Positions 28,582-37,567 are shown, counted from the first letter of the stretch. The stretch: 64,000 nt of DNA from Gammaproteobacteria bacterium (GCA_018067045.1 JAGPVL010000035.1:124001-188000); one strand, 5' to 3'. Numbers and translations: made by a program. The notes: generated by a model from the letters alone, not told the origin.

Positions 28582-29946
28582 ATGGACGGCAACCTACTCG
28601 CTTCCATTTCCACAATCATTAGCGACGTCTCAAGTGTCGTCTGGGGCGTTCCGATGCTAGCGCTTATTGCTGGCACCGGCATCTACCTGACTATCGGCCT
28701 TGGTTTTATGCCGATTCGCCGACTCATCTTTGGTTTCCGCCAACTTGCCCACAAAAGCCAAACGGAAGAGGGCACCATTGCGGGCTACGCCGCGCTCGCC
28801 ACGGCACTCTCCGCCACAGTCGGCACCGGCAACATTGCCGGTGTTGCCACGGCGATTCATTTTGGCGGGCCTGGCGCGCTGGTTTGGATGTGGCTGATTG
28901 CATTGGTCGGTATGGCAACCAAATACGGCGAAGCGGTACTGGCCGTTCATTACCGGGAAAAGGACGCTAACGGCCAGTGGGTCGGCGGCCCCATGTATTA
29001 CATCCGCAAAGGCATGGGCGAGAAATACGCTTGGCTAGCCTGGCTATTTGCCTTTTTCGGCATGATTGCAGGATTTGGCATTGGCAACGGCGTACAGGCG
29101 AACTCGGTCGCCGATGGCCTACATTCCGCCTTCGGCGTCAACAACATCGCCACTGGCTTTATTATCGCGGCATTGGTTGGCATGGTGATTCTCGGCGGGG
29201 TAAAACGCATTGCTGCCACCGCAACAACATTAGTGCCCTTTATGGCGGTATGTTATTTACTCGCTGGCCTTGGCGTGCTGGTAAGCCATATTAGCGAACT
29301 CCCAGCAGCCATCATGCTCTGCATCACCGACGCCTTTACCGGCACTGCAGCCGGCGGCGGCTTTGCCGGCGCAACGGTTGCAATGGCGATTCGTTACGGC
29401 ATCGCCCGCGGCATCTTTTCGAACGAGGCTGGCTTGGGTAGCGCACCGATTGCTCATGCTTCCGCCATTACCGATCACCCTGTACGTCAAGGCACCATAG
29501 GCATGCTCGGCACCTTTATCGACACCATCATTATTTGCTCGATCACAGGCTTGGCAATCGTCGTGACGGGAGTATGGAAAAGCGGTGAAAATGGCGCACC
29601 TTTATCCGCCATGGCGTTTACGGACACCTTTGGCAGCCTAGGCCAACCCATCGTCGTCATTAGCTTGGCAATATTTGCTTTTACCACCCTGCTTGGCTGG
29701 AGCCTTTACGGTGAGCGCTGCGCTCAATATCTGTTCGGTCCGAAAGCCGTATTACCCTTCAGACTAGCCTGGGTCGCGTTAATTCCGGTCGGCGCGGTCG
29801 TCAAGCTGTCGCTGATCTGGGGGCTAGCAGATATAATGAACGCACTAATGGCCATTCCAAACCTCATCGCCCTACTGGTGCTCAGTCCGGTGATATTCAA
29901 ACTAACACGAGAATTCTTTGCCCGTGAGAAAGATACAACTGCCTGA
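28582..29946 (+). CDS. Alanine/glycine:Na+ symporter (AGCS family)
   Basis: A 454-aa inner-membrane transporter with about 11 helices from the amino acid:cation symporter (AGCS/DagA/AlsT) family, which imports alanine or glycine with sodium. Typical stretches are 'GFRQLAHKSQ', 'ALSATVGTGNIAGVATAIHFGGPGA' (substrate and Na+ site), 'GPMYYIRKGMG' and 'RYGIARGIFSNEAGLGSAPIAH'. GGGGAA precedes the ATG. The stop lies inside the nadC reading frame, so the two genes overlap by about 23 nt and are co-transcribed. This pairing with nadC looks incidental to function. Confidence 0.93.
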   Translation: MDGNLLASISTIISDVSSVVWGVPMLALIAGTGIYLTIGLGFMPIRRLIFGFRQLAHKSQTEEGTIAGYAALATALSATVGTGNIAGVATAIHFGGPGALVWMWLIALVGMATKYGEAVLAVHYREKDANGQWVGGPMYYIRKGMGEKYAWLAWLFAFFGMIAGFGIGNGVQANSVADGLHSAFGVNNIATGFIIAALVGMVILGGVKRIAATATTLVPFMAVCYLLAGLGVLVSHISELPAAIMLCITDAFTGTAAGGGFAGATVAMAIRYGIARGIFSNEAGLGSAPIAHASAITDHPVRQGTIGMLGTFIDTIIICSITGLAIVVTGVWKSGENGAPLSAMAFTDTFGSLGQPIVVISLAIFAFTTLLGWSLYGERCAQYLFGPKAVLPFRLAWVALIPVGAVVKLSLIWGLADIMNALMAIPNLIALLVLSPVIFKLTREFFAREKDTTA

Positions 29947-30781
29947 ATACGTCACTGCCGATATCACCACACAAGTCACCGCCGCGCTCAAAGAAGATAT
30001 CGGCAGCGGCGACATTACCGCCTTGTTAATTGATGAAAGCGCTCGCGCCAGCGCGACCATTATTAGCCGCGAAGCTGCAACCATGTGCGGTATGGATTGG
30101 GCCGACGAAGTGTTTCGCCAGATAGGCGGCGATGTCACGATTGAATGGCTTGTTCAAGACGGCGAGCGGCTTTCTGCAGGCGACACCTTGTGCCACCTGC
30201 ACGGCAACAGCCGCCAAATTCTCACCGGCGAGCGCTGTGCTCTCAATTTCTTACAGACACTCATGGCCACCGCCACGGCGGCACAGCAGTTTTCCGACGC
30301 CGCCCATGGGAAAAATATTTCCATTCTCGACACTCGAAAGACTCTACCCGGATTACGCACAGCACAAAAATACGCCGTGCTTTGCGGCGGCTGCTTTAAC
30401 CACCGCATCGGCTTATATGACGCATTCTTGATCAAAGAAAATCACATCGCGGCGTGCGGCGGAATCGTGAATGCCATACGCAAGGCACGCGATCTTGCCG
30501 CGGAGAAGAAAATTATTATCGAGGTCGAAAGTCTGGAAGAGCTTCAACAGGCTCTTCCTGAAAAACCAGATCAGATTATGTTGGATAACTTCTCCGCAGA
30601 AATGCTGCGCGACGCCATGAGCATCGCCGGAGATTGCCAGCTCGAGGTGTCCGGCAATAAAACGTTCGCCGATATTGGCGAAATCCCCGACACGCGCCAT
30701 CTCTTTATGTCATCAGGCGCGCTGACAAAACACTGCCAAGCCATCGATTTATCGTTGCGGCTTACCGAGCAGCAGCAGTAG
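29924..30781 (+). CDS. nadC: Nicotinate-nucleotide pyrophosphorylase (quinolinate PRTase)
   Basis: NadC turns quinolinate and PRPP into nicotinate mononucleotide in NAD synthesis. About 285 aa, normal size. The N-terminal domain has 'ALKEDIGSGDITA'. The barrel has 'LDTRKTLPGLRTAQKYAV' with PRPP/quinolinate contacts, 'FLIKENHIAACGG', 'IIIEVESLEEL', 'DQIMLDNFS' and 'LEVSGNKTF'. No ATG is available near the expected start; GTG at 29924 is preferred over TTG at 29918, and both lie inside the end of the symporter gene. nadC next to ampD-ampE is a conserved gammaproteobacterial grouping. Confidence 0.95.
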   Translation: MRKIQLPEYVTADITTQVTAALKEDIGSGDITALLIDESARASATIISREAATMCGMDWADEVFRQIGGDVTIEWLVQDGERLSAGDTLCHLHGNSRQILTGERCALNFLQTLMATATAAQQFSDAAHGKNISILDTRKTLPGLRTAQKYAVLCGGCFNHRIGLYDAFLIKENHIAACGGIVNAIRKARDLAAEKKIIIEVESLEELQQALPEKPDQIMLDNFSAEMLRDAMSIAGDCQLEVSGNKTFADIGEIPDTRHLFMSSGALTKHCQAIDLSLRLTEQQQ

Positions 30782-30861
30782 AGAGAACGAGCGCTGATTA
30801 ACCCCCTTTTTTACAGAAAAAAACAACACAGCCTACAAGCCCCATCAAACCGCACCGCCCC

Positions 30862-30935
30862 TTGTGGGAGTGAGCTTGCCGATGATGAGTTTGCTTTTGA
30901 TCTAGCGCTGATCGCTTGCAAGCAAGCTCCCACAA
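30862..30935. repeat. REP/BIME-like inverted palindromic element A
   Basis: Two inverted REP-like copies: TTGTGGGAGTGAGCTTGC at 30862-30879, and its partner on the other strand at 30918-30935 (15 of 18 arm positions pair). The right copy shares GCTTGCTTGCAAGCGA and then CAGCGCT with the element at 38459-38540. It lies between convergent nadC and the PglL-like gene, a standard REP location. The sequence strongly recalls Pseudomonas REPs (GTGGGAGC..GCTTGC). Confidence 0.82.
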
Positions 30936-30979
30936 AATCATAAACATACATTGCCCTGTAGGTACTAGCCTGAAAGCGG

Positions 30980-32674
30980 CTATTGATCAATATGCTGATC
31001 GAGCGGCACATTGATCGGTGAACACATACCGACTAGCTGCGGATAAGAGCCTTCCATTAACTTTAAATTCTGCACAGCTTCCGGATACCTTGTCTTCTCA
31101 TAGTCAAAGCTCCTAAGTTTTTGCAGCACCACGCAAGCCTCGTCATGCTTATTATTAAATGCTAGCGCTAAAACATAACGGAACAATGCTGGCGGATAGG
31201 CGTTTCGGTAAGCCACCTTACGCATCCACTCAATCTCTTCTTCTGTCATTTCCGGCTTCGCCTCCGTCAATGCGTACCGGATAAACTCTCGCGGACCGTC
31301 CAGCACAACCACACTAGTCAGCGACGCCCCCGGACTAGCCCCCACAATGCCAGCCGAAGCAAATCTCATTTCCCGATGATCGTCTTCTAACTCACCGTTC
31401 TCCTTGAAAAGCACAACCAGAAAAATAGCTCCCGCAACGGTAACTACCGCAAGCACCCATGCAGGACATCGAAAACGGTATTTATGTGGGTATTGCGCAT
31501 CCACCAAACCAGCCAATAGCCCCGCGGGGATCAGGAAATACGCATAATCCAAGGGAAATTCTAGTAGCGAATGAATCATGACGCAGCCAATCACCGCTAA
31601 CGCAAACCAACTCTCCGCACTATTACAACGTGCCGTCCGAGACAACCCCCAATAACCCAGAGCAGCAATCAACAATATGCCCAGCGGGAAGCCATTCCAT
31701 ACCAGTAAATCAATCAATAAATTATGACTATGCTCGGTAAAGCCTGACCCCTGATAAAGCTCAGCCACTGACACCTGAGCAACTGCAACCTCGTTCCAGC
31801 CATAACCGAACCATGGTCGCTCGGAAACTGCATGCAACAACGACGACCAAAACACGGAGCGAACCCCTAACTGGGTATCCATCGGGAACTCACCGATATC
31901 AATATAAAAAGCATTCGTCCAACCCGGAATCAACCCATAAAACACAACAAAGCTCAGCAGCAAAGCCGCCAAAACGGTAAAGCGTAGAGACGTCCGATCC
32001 TCTCGGCCCCGCCATGCCCACCAAAGCAGGATAAAGGGCAGCATCGCAATCACCGTTCTCGACTGCATCAAGGCGGCACCAAAAAGCAAAAACAAAGCGG
32101 TCACAATACTGCCTGTCACGCCTAGCTTTTCCTGATGATGCAGATACGCGAGCGAGGCCCATGCCGCGACGATTAGCGTCGCCAAATTGGTTCGCTGGCC
32201 GAGGTTTCCGTATGGGAACCACCAACCTGGCTGCAAATCCACCAGCCAAATACTGCCGTCTAATAACAGCCACTGATGCAGGGACACCCCTACCGACAAC
32301 ACCGCACTGACCAAGAACCCCCACGCCAACAGCAGCGCAACTTGTTGCGGAGACGTTTTCTGGGCGAGCAAATAAGCGGCACTATAGGCAAGCGCCAGCC
32401 CAACAAGATAAAAAGCGGCGACCCAGCCGTCACTATTAAAATAGAGCAAACCTGTTATGGCCTGCAGCAAAGGGATACTCGCAACAAGCACCAATACACC
32501 CGCCACCAAGGGCAATGTTAATGGCCGTCGCTGTAGCGGCCATAACGCCGCGATCATCAGACACAGCAAACTGAGAGCCATGGCGAAGTCATTATAAAAT
32601 GAGCCCCATGGGAAATAATGATTGGGCAGCATAAACGCCAAAACAAAAAACGCCCCAGCAATAAATTTTAACAA
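30980..32674 (-). CDS. PglL/PilO-type protein O-oligosaccharyltransferase (Wzy_C family)
   Basis: A 564-aa inner-membrane protein with about 12 helices over residues 1-425 and a soluble C-terminal part. It has the PglL pattern: 'NHYFPWGSFYNDF' after helix 1, 'WWFPYGNLGQRTNLATL', the large periplasmic loop with 'ERPWFGYGWNEV' and 'EHSHNLLIDLLVWNGFP' (the conserved H-S-H-N of the Wzy_C fold), and 'EFPLDYAYFLIP'. These enzymes move lipid-linked glycans onto Ser/Thr of periplasmic proteins, often pilin. The gene lies directly downstream of pilA, beyond a terminator. The start is TTG at 32674 with an AGAGG site; the next in-frame ATG (32632) would cut the first helix. The alternative is an O-antigen ligase (WaaL), but the pilA neighbour and 'GQRTN' motif argue for PglL. 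Confidence 0.82.
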   Translation of the reverse strand: MLKFIAGAFFVLAFMLPNHYFPWGSFYNDFAMALSLLCLMIAALWPLQRRPLTLPLVAGVLVLVASIPLLQAITGLLYFNSDGWVAAFYLVGLALAYSAAYLLAQKTSPQQVALLLAWGFLVSAVLSVGVSLHQWLLLDGSIWLVDLQPGWWFPYGNLGQRTNLATLIVAAWASLAYLHHQEKLGVTGSIVTALFLLFGAALMQSRTVIAMLPFILLWWAWRGREDRTSLRFTVLAALLLSFVVFYGLIPGWTNAFYIDIGEFPMDTQLGVRSVFWSSLLHAVSERPWFGYGWNEVAVAQVSVAELYQGSGFTEHSHNLLIDLLVWNGFPLGILLIAALGYWGLSRTARCNSAESWFALAVIGCVMIHSLLEFPLDYAYFLIPAGLLAGLVDAQYPHKYRFRCPAWVLAVVTVAGAIFLVVLFKENGELEDDHREMRFASAGIVGASPGASLTSVVVLDGPREFIRYALTEAKPEMTEEEIEWMRKVAYRNAYPPALFRYVLALAFNNKHDEACVVLQKLRSFDYEKTRYPEAVQNLKLMEGSYPQLVGMCSPINVPLDQHIDQ

Positions 32675-32705
32675 CGCCTCTTACCTCACCATTTTCCAGA
32701 AAATA

Positions 32706-32743
32706 CAAAAAAAAAGGGTGGTCAATATGACCACCCTTTTTAA
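32706..32743 (-). terminator. Rho-independent terminator downstream of pilA
   Basis: 13-nt perfect arms (32712-32724 and 32728-32740, AAAAGGGTGGTCA and complement) have a 3-nt loop and A/T-runs on both flanks. It is placed 45 bp after the pilA stop and before the PglL-like gene, so most pilA transcripts should end here while some may read through. Confidence 0.93.
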
Positions 32744-32787
32744 TGTTTACAACTCAACAGCATGTTATCGCTGCTGACTGCCAACAT

Positions 32788-33282
32788 TTAGCCGCGGCAT
32801 GAACCCGGCAAGTAACGAGCATCGATAGTCGTAGCAGGAGTCAAGGTAGTGCTACCACAAACCCAGCTAAAGATGTTCTCGCCTGCATCAGCAGCAGTCA
32901 TCTGCACGCCGGTAGCAGAACCATCATTGATGAACGGGATCAGAGTCAGAATATCCGCAGTACCTGCAGTTAACTGAGTAATGTTTTGAGCTGTTACGAC
33001 CACAGCCCCCGTATCAGTAGTGGCAACACTTGCAACATACTTCGAGGACGCTGACGCGCTCTCACAACCCCAAGCGTTGGCTACTGGCAAAGAGATAGAC
33101 GCACCCTGTACTACTTCTGTGATAGTTGTACGGCAAGCAGAAGCCGCCAAAACGATTTCAGACACTTTCGCACGAATGGTGTAATCCTGATAAGCAGGCA
33201 GCGCGACCGCAGCCAGAATACCGATGATCGCAACAACGATCATCAATTCGATCAGAGTGAAACCCTTTTGAATCTGTTTCAT
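32788..33282 (-). CDS. pilA: Type IV major pilin PilA
   Basis: A 164-aa type IVa prepilin. The leader MKQIQKG is cleaved by PilD after Gly7, leaving N-methylated Phe8. The hydrophobic helix '[20 protein letters not shown]' has the conserved Glu at mature position 5. There are four cysteines: C50, C73, C142 and C162. The last pair would form the D-region disulfide loop, and the first pair an extra bridge. A Ser/Ala-rich 'SASASSK' (75-81) is a possible glycosylation segment. The mature tail ends '..GSCRG', not in Ser, so C-terminal PilO-type modification as in P. aeruginosa strain 1244 is not expected. GGAGAAAG precedes the ATG. Transcription is probably from the sigma-54 promoter at 33347-33362. 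Confidence 0.96.
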   Translation of the reverse strand: MKQIQKGFTLIELMIVVAIIGILAAVALPAYQDYTIRAKVSEIVLAASACRTTITEVVQGASISLPVANAWGCESASASSKYVASVATTDTGAVVVTAQNITQLTAGTADILTLIPFINDGSATGVQMTAADAGENIFSWVCGSTTLTPATTIDARYLPGSCRG

Positions 33283-33346
33283 ATGCTTTCTCCAAAATCA
33301 TTATTATTGGGCCCCCGATCACCGGAGATCTCCTGGGTGGATATAA

Positions 33347-33362
33347 TGCAAAGGGCGGGCCA
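33347..33362 (-). promoter_or_regulatory. Sigma-54 (RpoN) promoter of pilA
   Basis: On the minus strand the site reads TGGCCC-N5-TTGCA, with the GG and GC dinucleotides correctly spaced at -24/-12. It is one base off the TGGCAC-N5-TTGCA consensus. It would start transcription about 50 nt upstream of the pilA ATG, as in Pseudomonas. RpoN with the PilS/PilR system is the known control of pilA in such bacteria. Confidence 0.85.
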
Positions 33363-33447
33363 ACTTCCGATTAGCCAGTATAAATACCTATTTCGCCCTA
33401 CTTAGCCACATTCAAAGCGCCTCACTATGACAATCAACGGCAACCCA

Positions 33448-33466
33448 TGTGTCACAAAGTGTCATC
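33448..33466. promoter_or_regulatory. Candidate PilR-binding repeat upstream of pilA
   Basis: Two TGTCA units start exactly 10 bp apart (33450 and 33460), about 115-125 bp upstream of the predicted pilA start point. This is where PilR sites made of repeated TGTC lie in P. aeruginosa. Here the repeat is on the opposite strand relative to pilA, so the assignment is tentative. Confidence 0.35.
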
Positions 33467-33673
33467 CGCCTGCCGCTGACCGCCCAATCAGAACAAGACA
33501 GCACGTATCCACCCCCGCAAGTGATCACAAAGAACCTTGAAAATGGTTTCTAAGCCACTGATATATATCAAGGGACGACACTAGCCTAGCGCTAATGTCT
33601 TGGTGTAGAGTCAGTCAATCAGGGGTAGGCGCTAGTCTACTTACAGCGACAACACCAATAAAACTAAAACGCT

Positions 33674-35392
33674 ATGGCTGAACCAACCAAACAAATTCCG
33701 CTCAGCGGACTCGCCCGCCGCCTTGTTCGCGACGGCTTGCTCGAAGACGCCAAAGCGCGCGACGCAATAGCCAATGCACGGGTCGACAAAGTGTCAATGG
33801 TCTCCTACCTAGTCTCCCATGGCATGGCCTCGGCATTCGACATCGCCCGAACCGCCGCAGATGAATTCGGTGATCCCCTCATTGACCTGTCCGCAATGAC
33901 GACGGACGTCATCCCGAGAGATTTAGTCGACCCAGCACTGATTGCCAAGCATCGAGCACTTCCCCTTTTTAAGCGTGGCAATCGCCTTTATGTCGCCGTG
34001 TCTGACCCTACCAACCTGCAGGCCTCTGAAGAGATTCGGTTTAATACTGGCCTGAATGTTGAAACCATCATTGCAGAAGAAGACAAACTGCATCACCTGC
34101 TCGAAGCGCTGGCCAACGATACAGACAGCGATGCCTTCGATCAGCTTGATGAAGACCTTGATGACATTGATGTTAGCGGCGGCGAAGAGGAAAAGAAGGC
34201 GGACGACGGCGCCAGCGGTGCGGATGACGCGCCCATTGTGCGCTTTGTGAATAAGCTACTGCTCGATGCCATTAAAGGCGGCTGCTCCGACTTGCACTTC
34301 GAGCCTTACGAAAAAACCTACCGCGTTCGTTTTCGCCAAGATGGCATCCTAAGAGAAGTCGCCAAACCGCCTGTTAATACGACCTCCAAAATTGCCGCAC
34401 GCTTAAAGGTCATGGCAAGACTGAATATTGCCGAACGGCGCGTCCCACAGGACGGCCGTATCAAAATGAAAATATCCAAAACGCGCTCCATCGATTTCCG
34501 TGTCAATACTTGCCCGACACTGTGGGGCGAGAAAATTGTATTACGTATTCTCGATGCTGAAAGCGCAAAAATGGGTATCGATGCTCTTGGCTATGATGAT
34601 TGGCAGAAAGAGCTGTATATGGATGCGCTGGCCAAGCCACAGGGCATGATCCTAGTCACAGGACCAACTGGGTCAGGCAAAACCGTTTCGCTTTATACCG
34701 GCGTCAATATTCTCAATACGCCAGAGCGTAATATTTCCACCGCCGAAGATCCTGTTGAAATTAACCTTGAAGGCGTCAACCAAGTTAACGTCAACCCATC
34801 ACAGGGCATGGACTTCTCGGCGGCACTTAAGGCCTTCCTGCGACAAGATCCTGATGTCATCCTCGTCGGCGAGATTCGAGATCTTGAAACGGCAAGCATT
34901 GCCGTGAAGGCAGCACAAACAGGTCACCTTGTATTATCAACGCTGCACACAAACAGCGCACCGGAAACACTTACGCGTCTGCGCAACATGGGTGTACCGT
35001 CATTTAATATTGCTACGTCCGTTATTCTGATTATCGCCCAGCGATTAACCCGACGGCTGTGTGAGCACTGCAAGCATGCAGTAGACATACCCAAACAGTC
35101 TCTGCTTGAGATGGGCTTCACGGAAGATGACCTAAAAACAGGCTTTACTGTTTACGGACCCACTGGCTGCGAAAAATGCAACGGCGGCTACAAGGGTCGG
35201 GTTGGCGTGTACGAAGTCATCAAAATCACCGACAGCATTGCTCGCATCATTATGGAAGAAGGCAACTCCATTGAAATTGGTGATCAGTGCAGAAAAGAAG
35301 GCTTTAACGATTTGTTTCGCTCCGGCTTAATAAAAGTAATGGCCGGCGTAACCAGCCTTGAAGAAATCAATCGCGTAACCTCCGGACATTAA
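33674..35392 (+). CDS. pilB: Type IV pilus extension ATPase PilB
   Basis: The hexameric cytoplasmic ATPase that drives pilus assembly, 572 aa. The N-terminal MshEN-type domain, which in several homologues binds c-di-GMP, spans about 1-150. It is followed by an acidic linker ('DEDLDDIDVSGGEEEKKADD'). The ATPase core has Walker A 'GPTGSGKTVSLYT' near 330, the Asp box, Walker B 'DPDVILVGEIRDLETA', and His box 'GHLVLSTLHTNSA'. The zinc tetracysteine is 'CEHC' ... 'CEKC'. It is divergent from pilA and followed by pilC after 2 nt. The ribosome site is weak. pilT is not in this window. Confidence 0.97.
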   Translation: MAEPTKQIPLSGLARRLVRDGLLEDAKARDAIANARVDKVSMVSYLVSHGMASAFDIARTAADEFGDPLIDLSAMTTDVIPRDLVDPALIAKHRALPLFKRGNRLYVAVSDPTNLQASEEIRFNTGLNVETIIAEEDKLHHLLEALANDTDSDAFDQLDEDLDDIDVSGGEEEKKADDGASGADDAPIVRFVNKLLLDAIKGGCSDLHFEPYEKTYRVRFRQDGILREVAKPPVNTTSKIAARLKVMARLNIAERRVPQDGRIKMKISKTRSIDFRVNTCPTLWGEKIVLRILDAESAKMGIDALGYDDWQKELYMDALAKPQGMILVTGPTGSGKTVSLYTGVNILNTPERNISTAEDPVEINLEGVNQVNVNPSQGMDFSAALKAFLRQDPDVILVGEIRDLETASIAVKAAQTGHLVLSTLHTNSAPETLTRLRNMGVPSFNIATSVILIIAQRLTRRLCEHCKHAVDIPKQSLLEMGFTEDDLKTGFTVYGPTGCEKCNGGYKGRVGVYEVIKITDSIARIIMEEGNSIEIGDQCRKEGFNDLFRSGLIKVMAGVTSLEEINRVTSGH

Positions 35393-35394
35393 GC

Positions 35395-36627
35395 ATGGCA
35401 AAAGCGGCGCAAGCGAAAATAGTTAAAAACGCAACCTTCATGTACGAGGGAACAGACTCTCGTGGGACCAAGGTTAAAGGCGAGTATTCAGGTAAAACAC
35501 CGGCACTGGTAAAGTCTGAACTGCGTAAACAGGGCATCAAGACCACCAAGGTACGCAAGAAGCTCGACTTCAGTCTCGGCTCCTCGAAGAAGAAAATCAC
35601 CACCATGGACCTCACCATCTTTATGCGTCAGATGGCGACCATGATGAAGGCAGGCGTACCGCTTGTTCAGTCATTCGACATTGTCGCAGAAGGTCTCGAT
35701 AACCCGTCCATGCGCGAGGTTGTCCTCGGCATCAAGTACGACGTCGAAGGCGGCAACAACTTCGCCTCCGCACTCAAGAAATACCCGATGCACTTCGAAG
35801 AACTCGTCTGCAGCCTCGTCGATGCCGGCGAACAATCTGGCGCACTCGAAACTATGCTAGACCGAATTGCTATCTATAAAGAAAAAAGTGAAGCTCTAAA
35901 ACAGAAAGTAAAGAAAGCGCTTAAATATCCTATCTCGGTTGTTTGTGTTGCAATTGTTGTCACAGGCATCCTTCTCATCAAGGTAGTCCCAGTATTTAAA
36001 GATCTGTTTGATAGTTTTGGCGCGGAACTTCCTGCGTTTACACAGTTTGTCATCGGCATATCGGAAACGATCACGGCTAGCTGGATATACATCCTGCTAT
36101 GCGGCGCAGGCATTTTTGTCGCCTTTGCCGAAGGAAAAAAACGCTCTCCCGCCTTTGCCGGCGCGCTCGATAAGCTGTCGCTAAGACTACCAATTGTTGG
36201 TGACATCGCACTTAAAGCAACTGTCGCTCGCTTCTCTCGAACGCTCTCGACAACATTTGCAGCAGGTGTCCCTCTGATTGAAGCATTGGAAGCATGCGCC
36301 TCAGCATCCGGCAACATCGTTTACAAAGAAGCGATATTAAGAGTTCGAGACGACGTATCAACCGGCCAACAGCTACAGTTTGCCATGCGCGCCACCGGGG
36401 TTTTTCCGAACATGGCACTGCAAATGGTCGCCATTGGTGAAGAGTCCGGCGCCCTCGACAGTATGCTCGACAAGGTTGCCACCTATTACGAAGACGAAGT
36501 TGATAACGCGGTTGATGGCCTCACCAGCATGATGGAGCCCCTCATTATGTCCGTGCTAGGCGTACTCATTGGCGGACTTATTATTGCCATGTACCTTCCT
36601 ATCTTCCAGTTGGGCAACGTGGTTTAA
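35395..36627 (+). CDS. pilC: Type IV pilus inner-membrane platform protein PilC
   Basis: PilC couples PilB to the growing pilus in the inner membrane. The 410-aa length matches. Two T2SSF domains (about 75-198 and 278-400) carry the expected 'FMRQMATMMKAGVPLVQSFDI' and 'RTLSTTFAAGVPLIEALEA' repeats, with helices near 175-200, 225-245 and 380-405. It starts 2 nt after the pilB stop and ends 7 nt before pilD, so pilBCD is one transcription unit. Confidence 0.97.
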   Translation: MAKAAQAKIVKNATFMYEGTDSRGTKVKGEYSGKTPALVKSELRKQGIKTTKVRKKLDFSLGSSKKKITTMDLTIFMRQMATMMKAGVPLVQSFDIVAEGLDNPSMREVVLGIKYDVEGGNNFASALKKYPMHFEELVCSLVDAGEQSGALETMLDRIAIYKEKSEALKQKVKKALKYPISVVCVAIVVTGILLIKVVPVFKDLFDSFGAELPAFTQFVIGISETITASWIYILLCGAGIFVAFAEGKKRSPAFAGALDKLSLRLPIVGDIALKATVARFSRTLSTTFAAGVPLIEALEACASASGNIVYKEAILRVRDDVSTGQQLQFAMRATGVFPNMALQMVAIGEESGALDSMLDKVATYYEDEVDNAVDGLTSMMEPLIMSVLGVLIGGLIIAMYLPIFQLGNVV

Positions 36628-36634
36628 GCGTAAT

Positions 36635-37567
36635 ATGCATGTGATTTCAATGCTTGAAGCCAGCCCTGTAGCGCTCTACGGGCTGGTTTTTATTTTGGGG
36701 CTGCTGGTCGGCAGCTTTCTGAACGTCGTGATATATCGGCTACCCGTCATGATGCAACGCGAGTGGCAGCTAGAAGCTCGCTCTATCATTGCCGAGGCCG
36801 ATGCCTCCGAAGCAAGCCTCGGCGAAACGTCACCCTCAACAGACAATGCGACACTTAACCCGACTGAAACCGACACACCCTTTAATTTGGTGGTGCCACG
36901 CTCACGCTGCCCGCAATGCGGCCATCAAATCACGTGGTATGAAAATATTCCGCTCATTAGCTGGCTCGCACTGCGAGGAAAATGCTCCTCGTGCAGCACA
37001 CGGATATCCGCGCGCTACCCTTTGGTAGAGCTCGCCGCTGCGGTACTTGCAACGGTCACCGCGATGGTTGTCGGCTTTGGCCCTTGGCTGCCTGCCGTCG
37101 TTATCGCCAGTTGGTGCCTGCTGGCACTCGCCATGATCGACTTCGACACCACGCTACTGCCTGACCAAATCACGCTACCATTACTATGGGCGGGACTGCT
37201 CTGCTCAACCTTGGGCTTTAGCCCCGTGTCCCTCAGTGATGCGGTGTACGGGGCCGTGCTGGGCTACCTCAGCTTGTGGTCAGTTTATTGGTTGTTTAAA
37301 TTGCTAACAGGTAAAGAAGGAATGGGTTACGGCGACTTCAAGTTACTCGCCGCGCTAGGCGCATGGCTCGGCTGGCAAATGATTCCGCTGACCATATTAC
37401 TTTCTTCCGTCGTCGGCGCCGTCGTCGGCTTGACGCTGCTTGTAACCGGTTCAGTGCAACGCAACCAAGGCATTCCGTTCGGCCCTTACCTTGCCGGCGC
37501 TGGTTGGCTCGCCCTGTTATGGGGAGAAAGCATCGTCACCGCATACCTCGGACTGTTCCGCTTCTAA
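36635..37567 (+). CDS. pilD: Prepilin peptidase / N-methyltransferase PilD
   Basis: A membrane aspartyl protease that cuts prepilin leaders and methylates the new N-terminus, 310 aa. Helix 1 ends 'VGSFLNVVIYRLP'. The zinc tetracysteine is 'CPQCGHQI' and 'CSSCSTRI' (92-95, 117-120). The catalytic aspartates are in 'IDFDTTLLPDQ' and 'GYGDFKLLAALG'. The loop between 'QREW' and the first CxxC is about 20 residues longer than in P. aeruginosa PilD and rich in Glu, Ser and Thr. ATG 36635 is chosen; ATG 36650 ('MLEASPVAL') is possible. The stop overlaps the coaE start (TAATG). Confidence 0.96.
   Translation: MHVISMLEASPVALYGLVFILGLLVGSFLNVVIYRLPVMMQREWQLEARSIIAEADASEASLGETSPSTDNATLNPTETDTPFNLVVPRSRCPQCGHQITWYENIPLISWLALRGKCSSCSTRISARYPLVELAAAVLATVTAMVVGFGPWLPAVVIASWCLLALAMIDFDTTLLPDQITLPLLWAGLLCSTLGFSPVSLSDAVYGAVLGYLSLWSVYWLFKLLTGKEGMGYGDFKLLAALGAWLGWQMIPLTILLSSVVGAVVGLTLLVTGSVQRNQGIPFGPYLAGAGWLALLWGESIVTAYLGLFRF

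Noticed and set aside
33541-33660. Possible inverted repeats with CTAG upstream of pilB
   Set aside because: The arms need gaps to pair and no promoter boxes could be placed around them with confidence.
37363-37566. Long N-terminal extension of coaE with an Arg-rich stretch
   Set aside because: It lies inside pilD in another frame. CoaE starts normally at the ATG at 37567 with its P-loop at residues 5-15.
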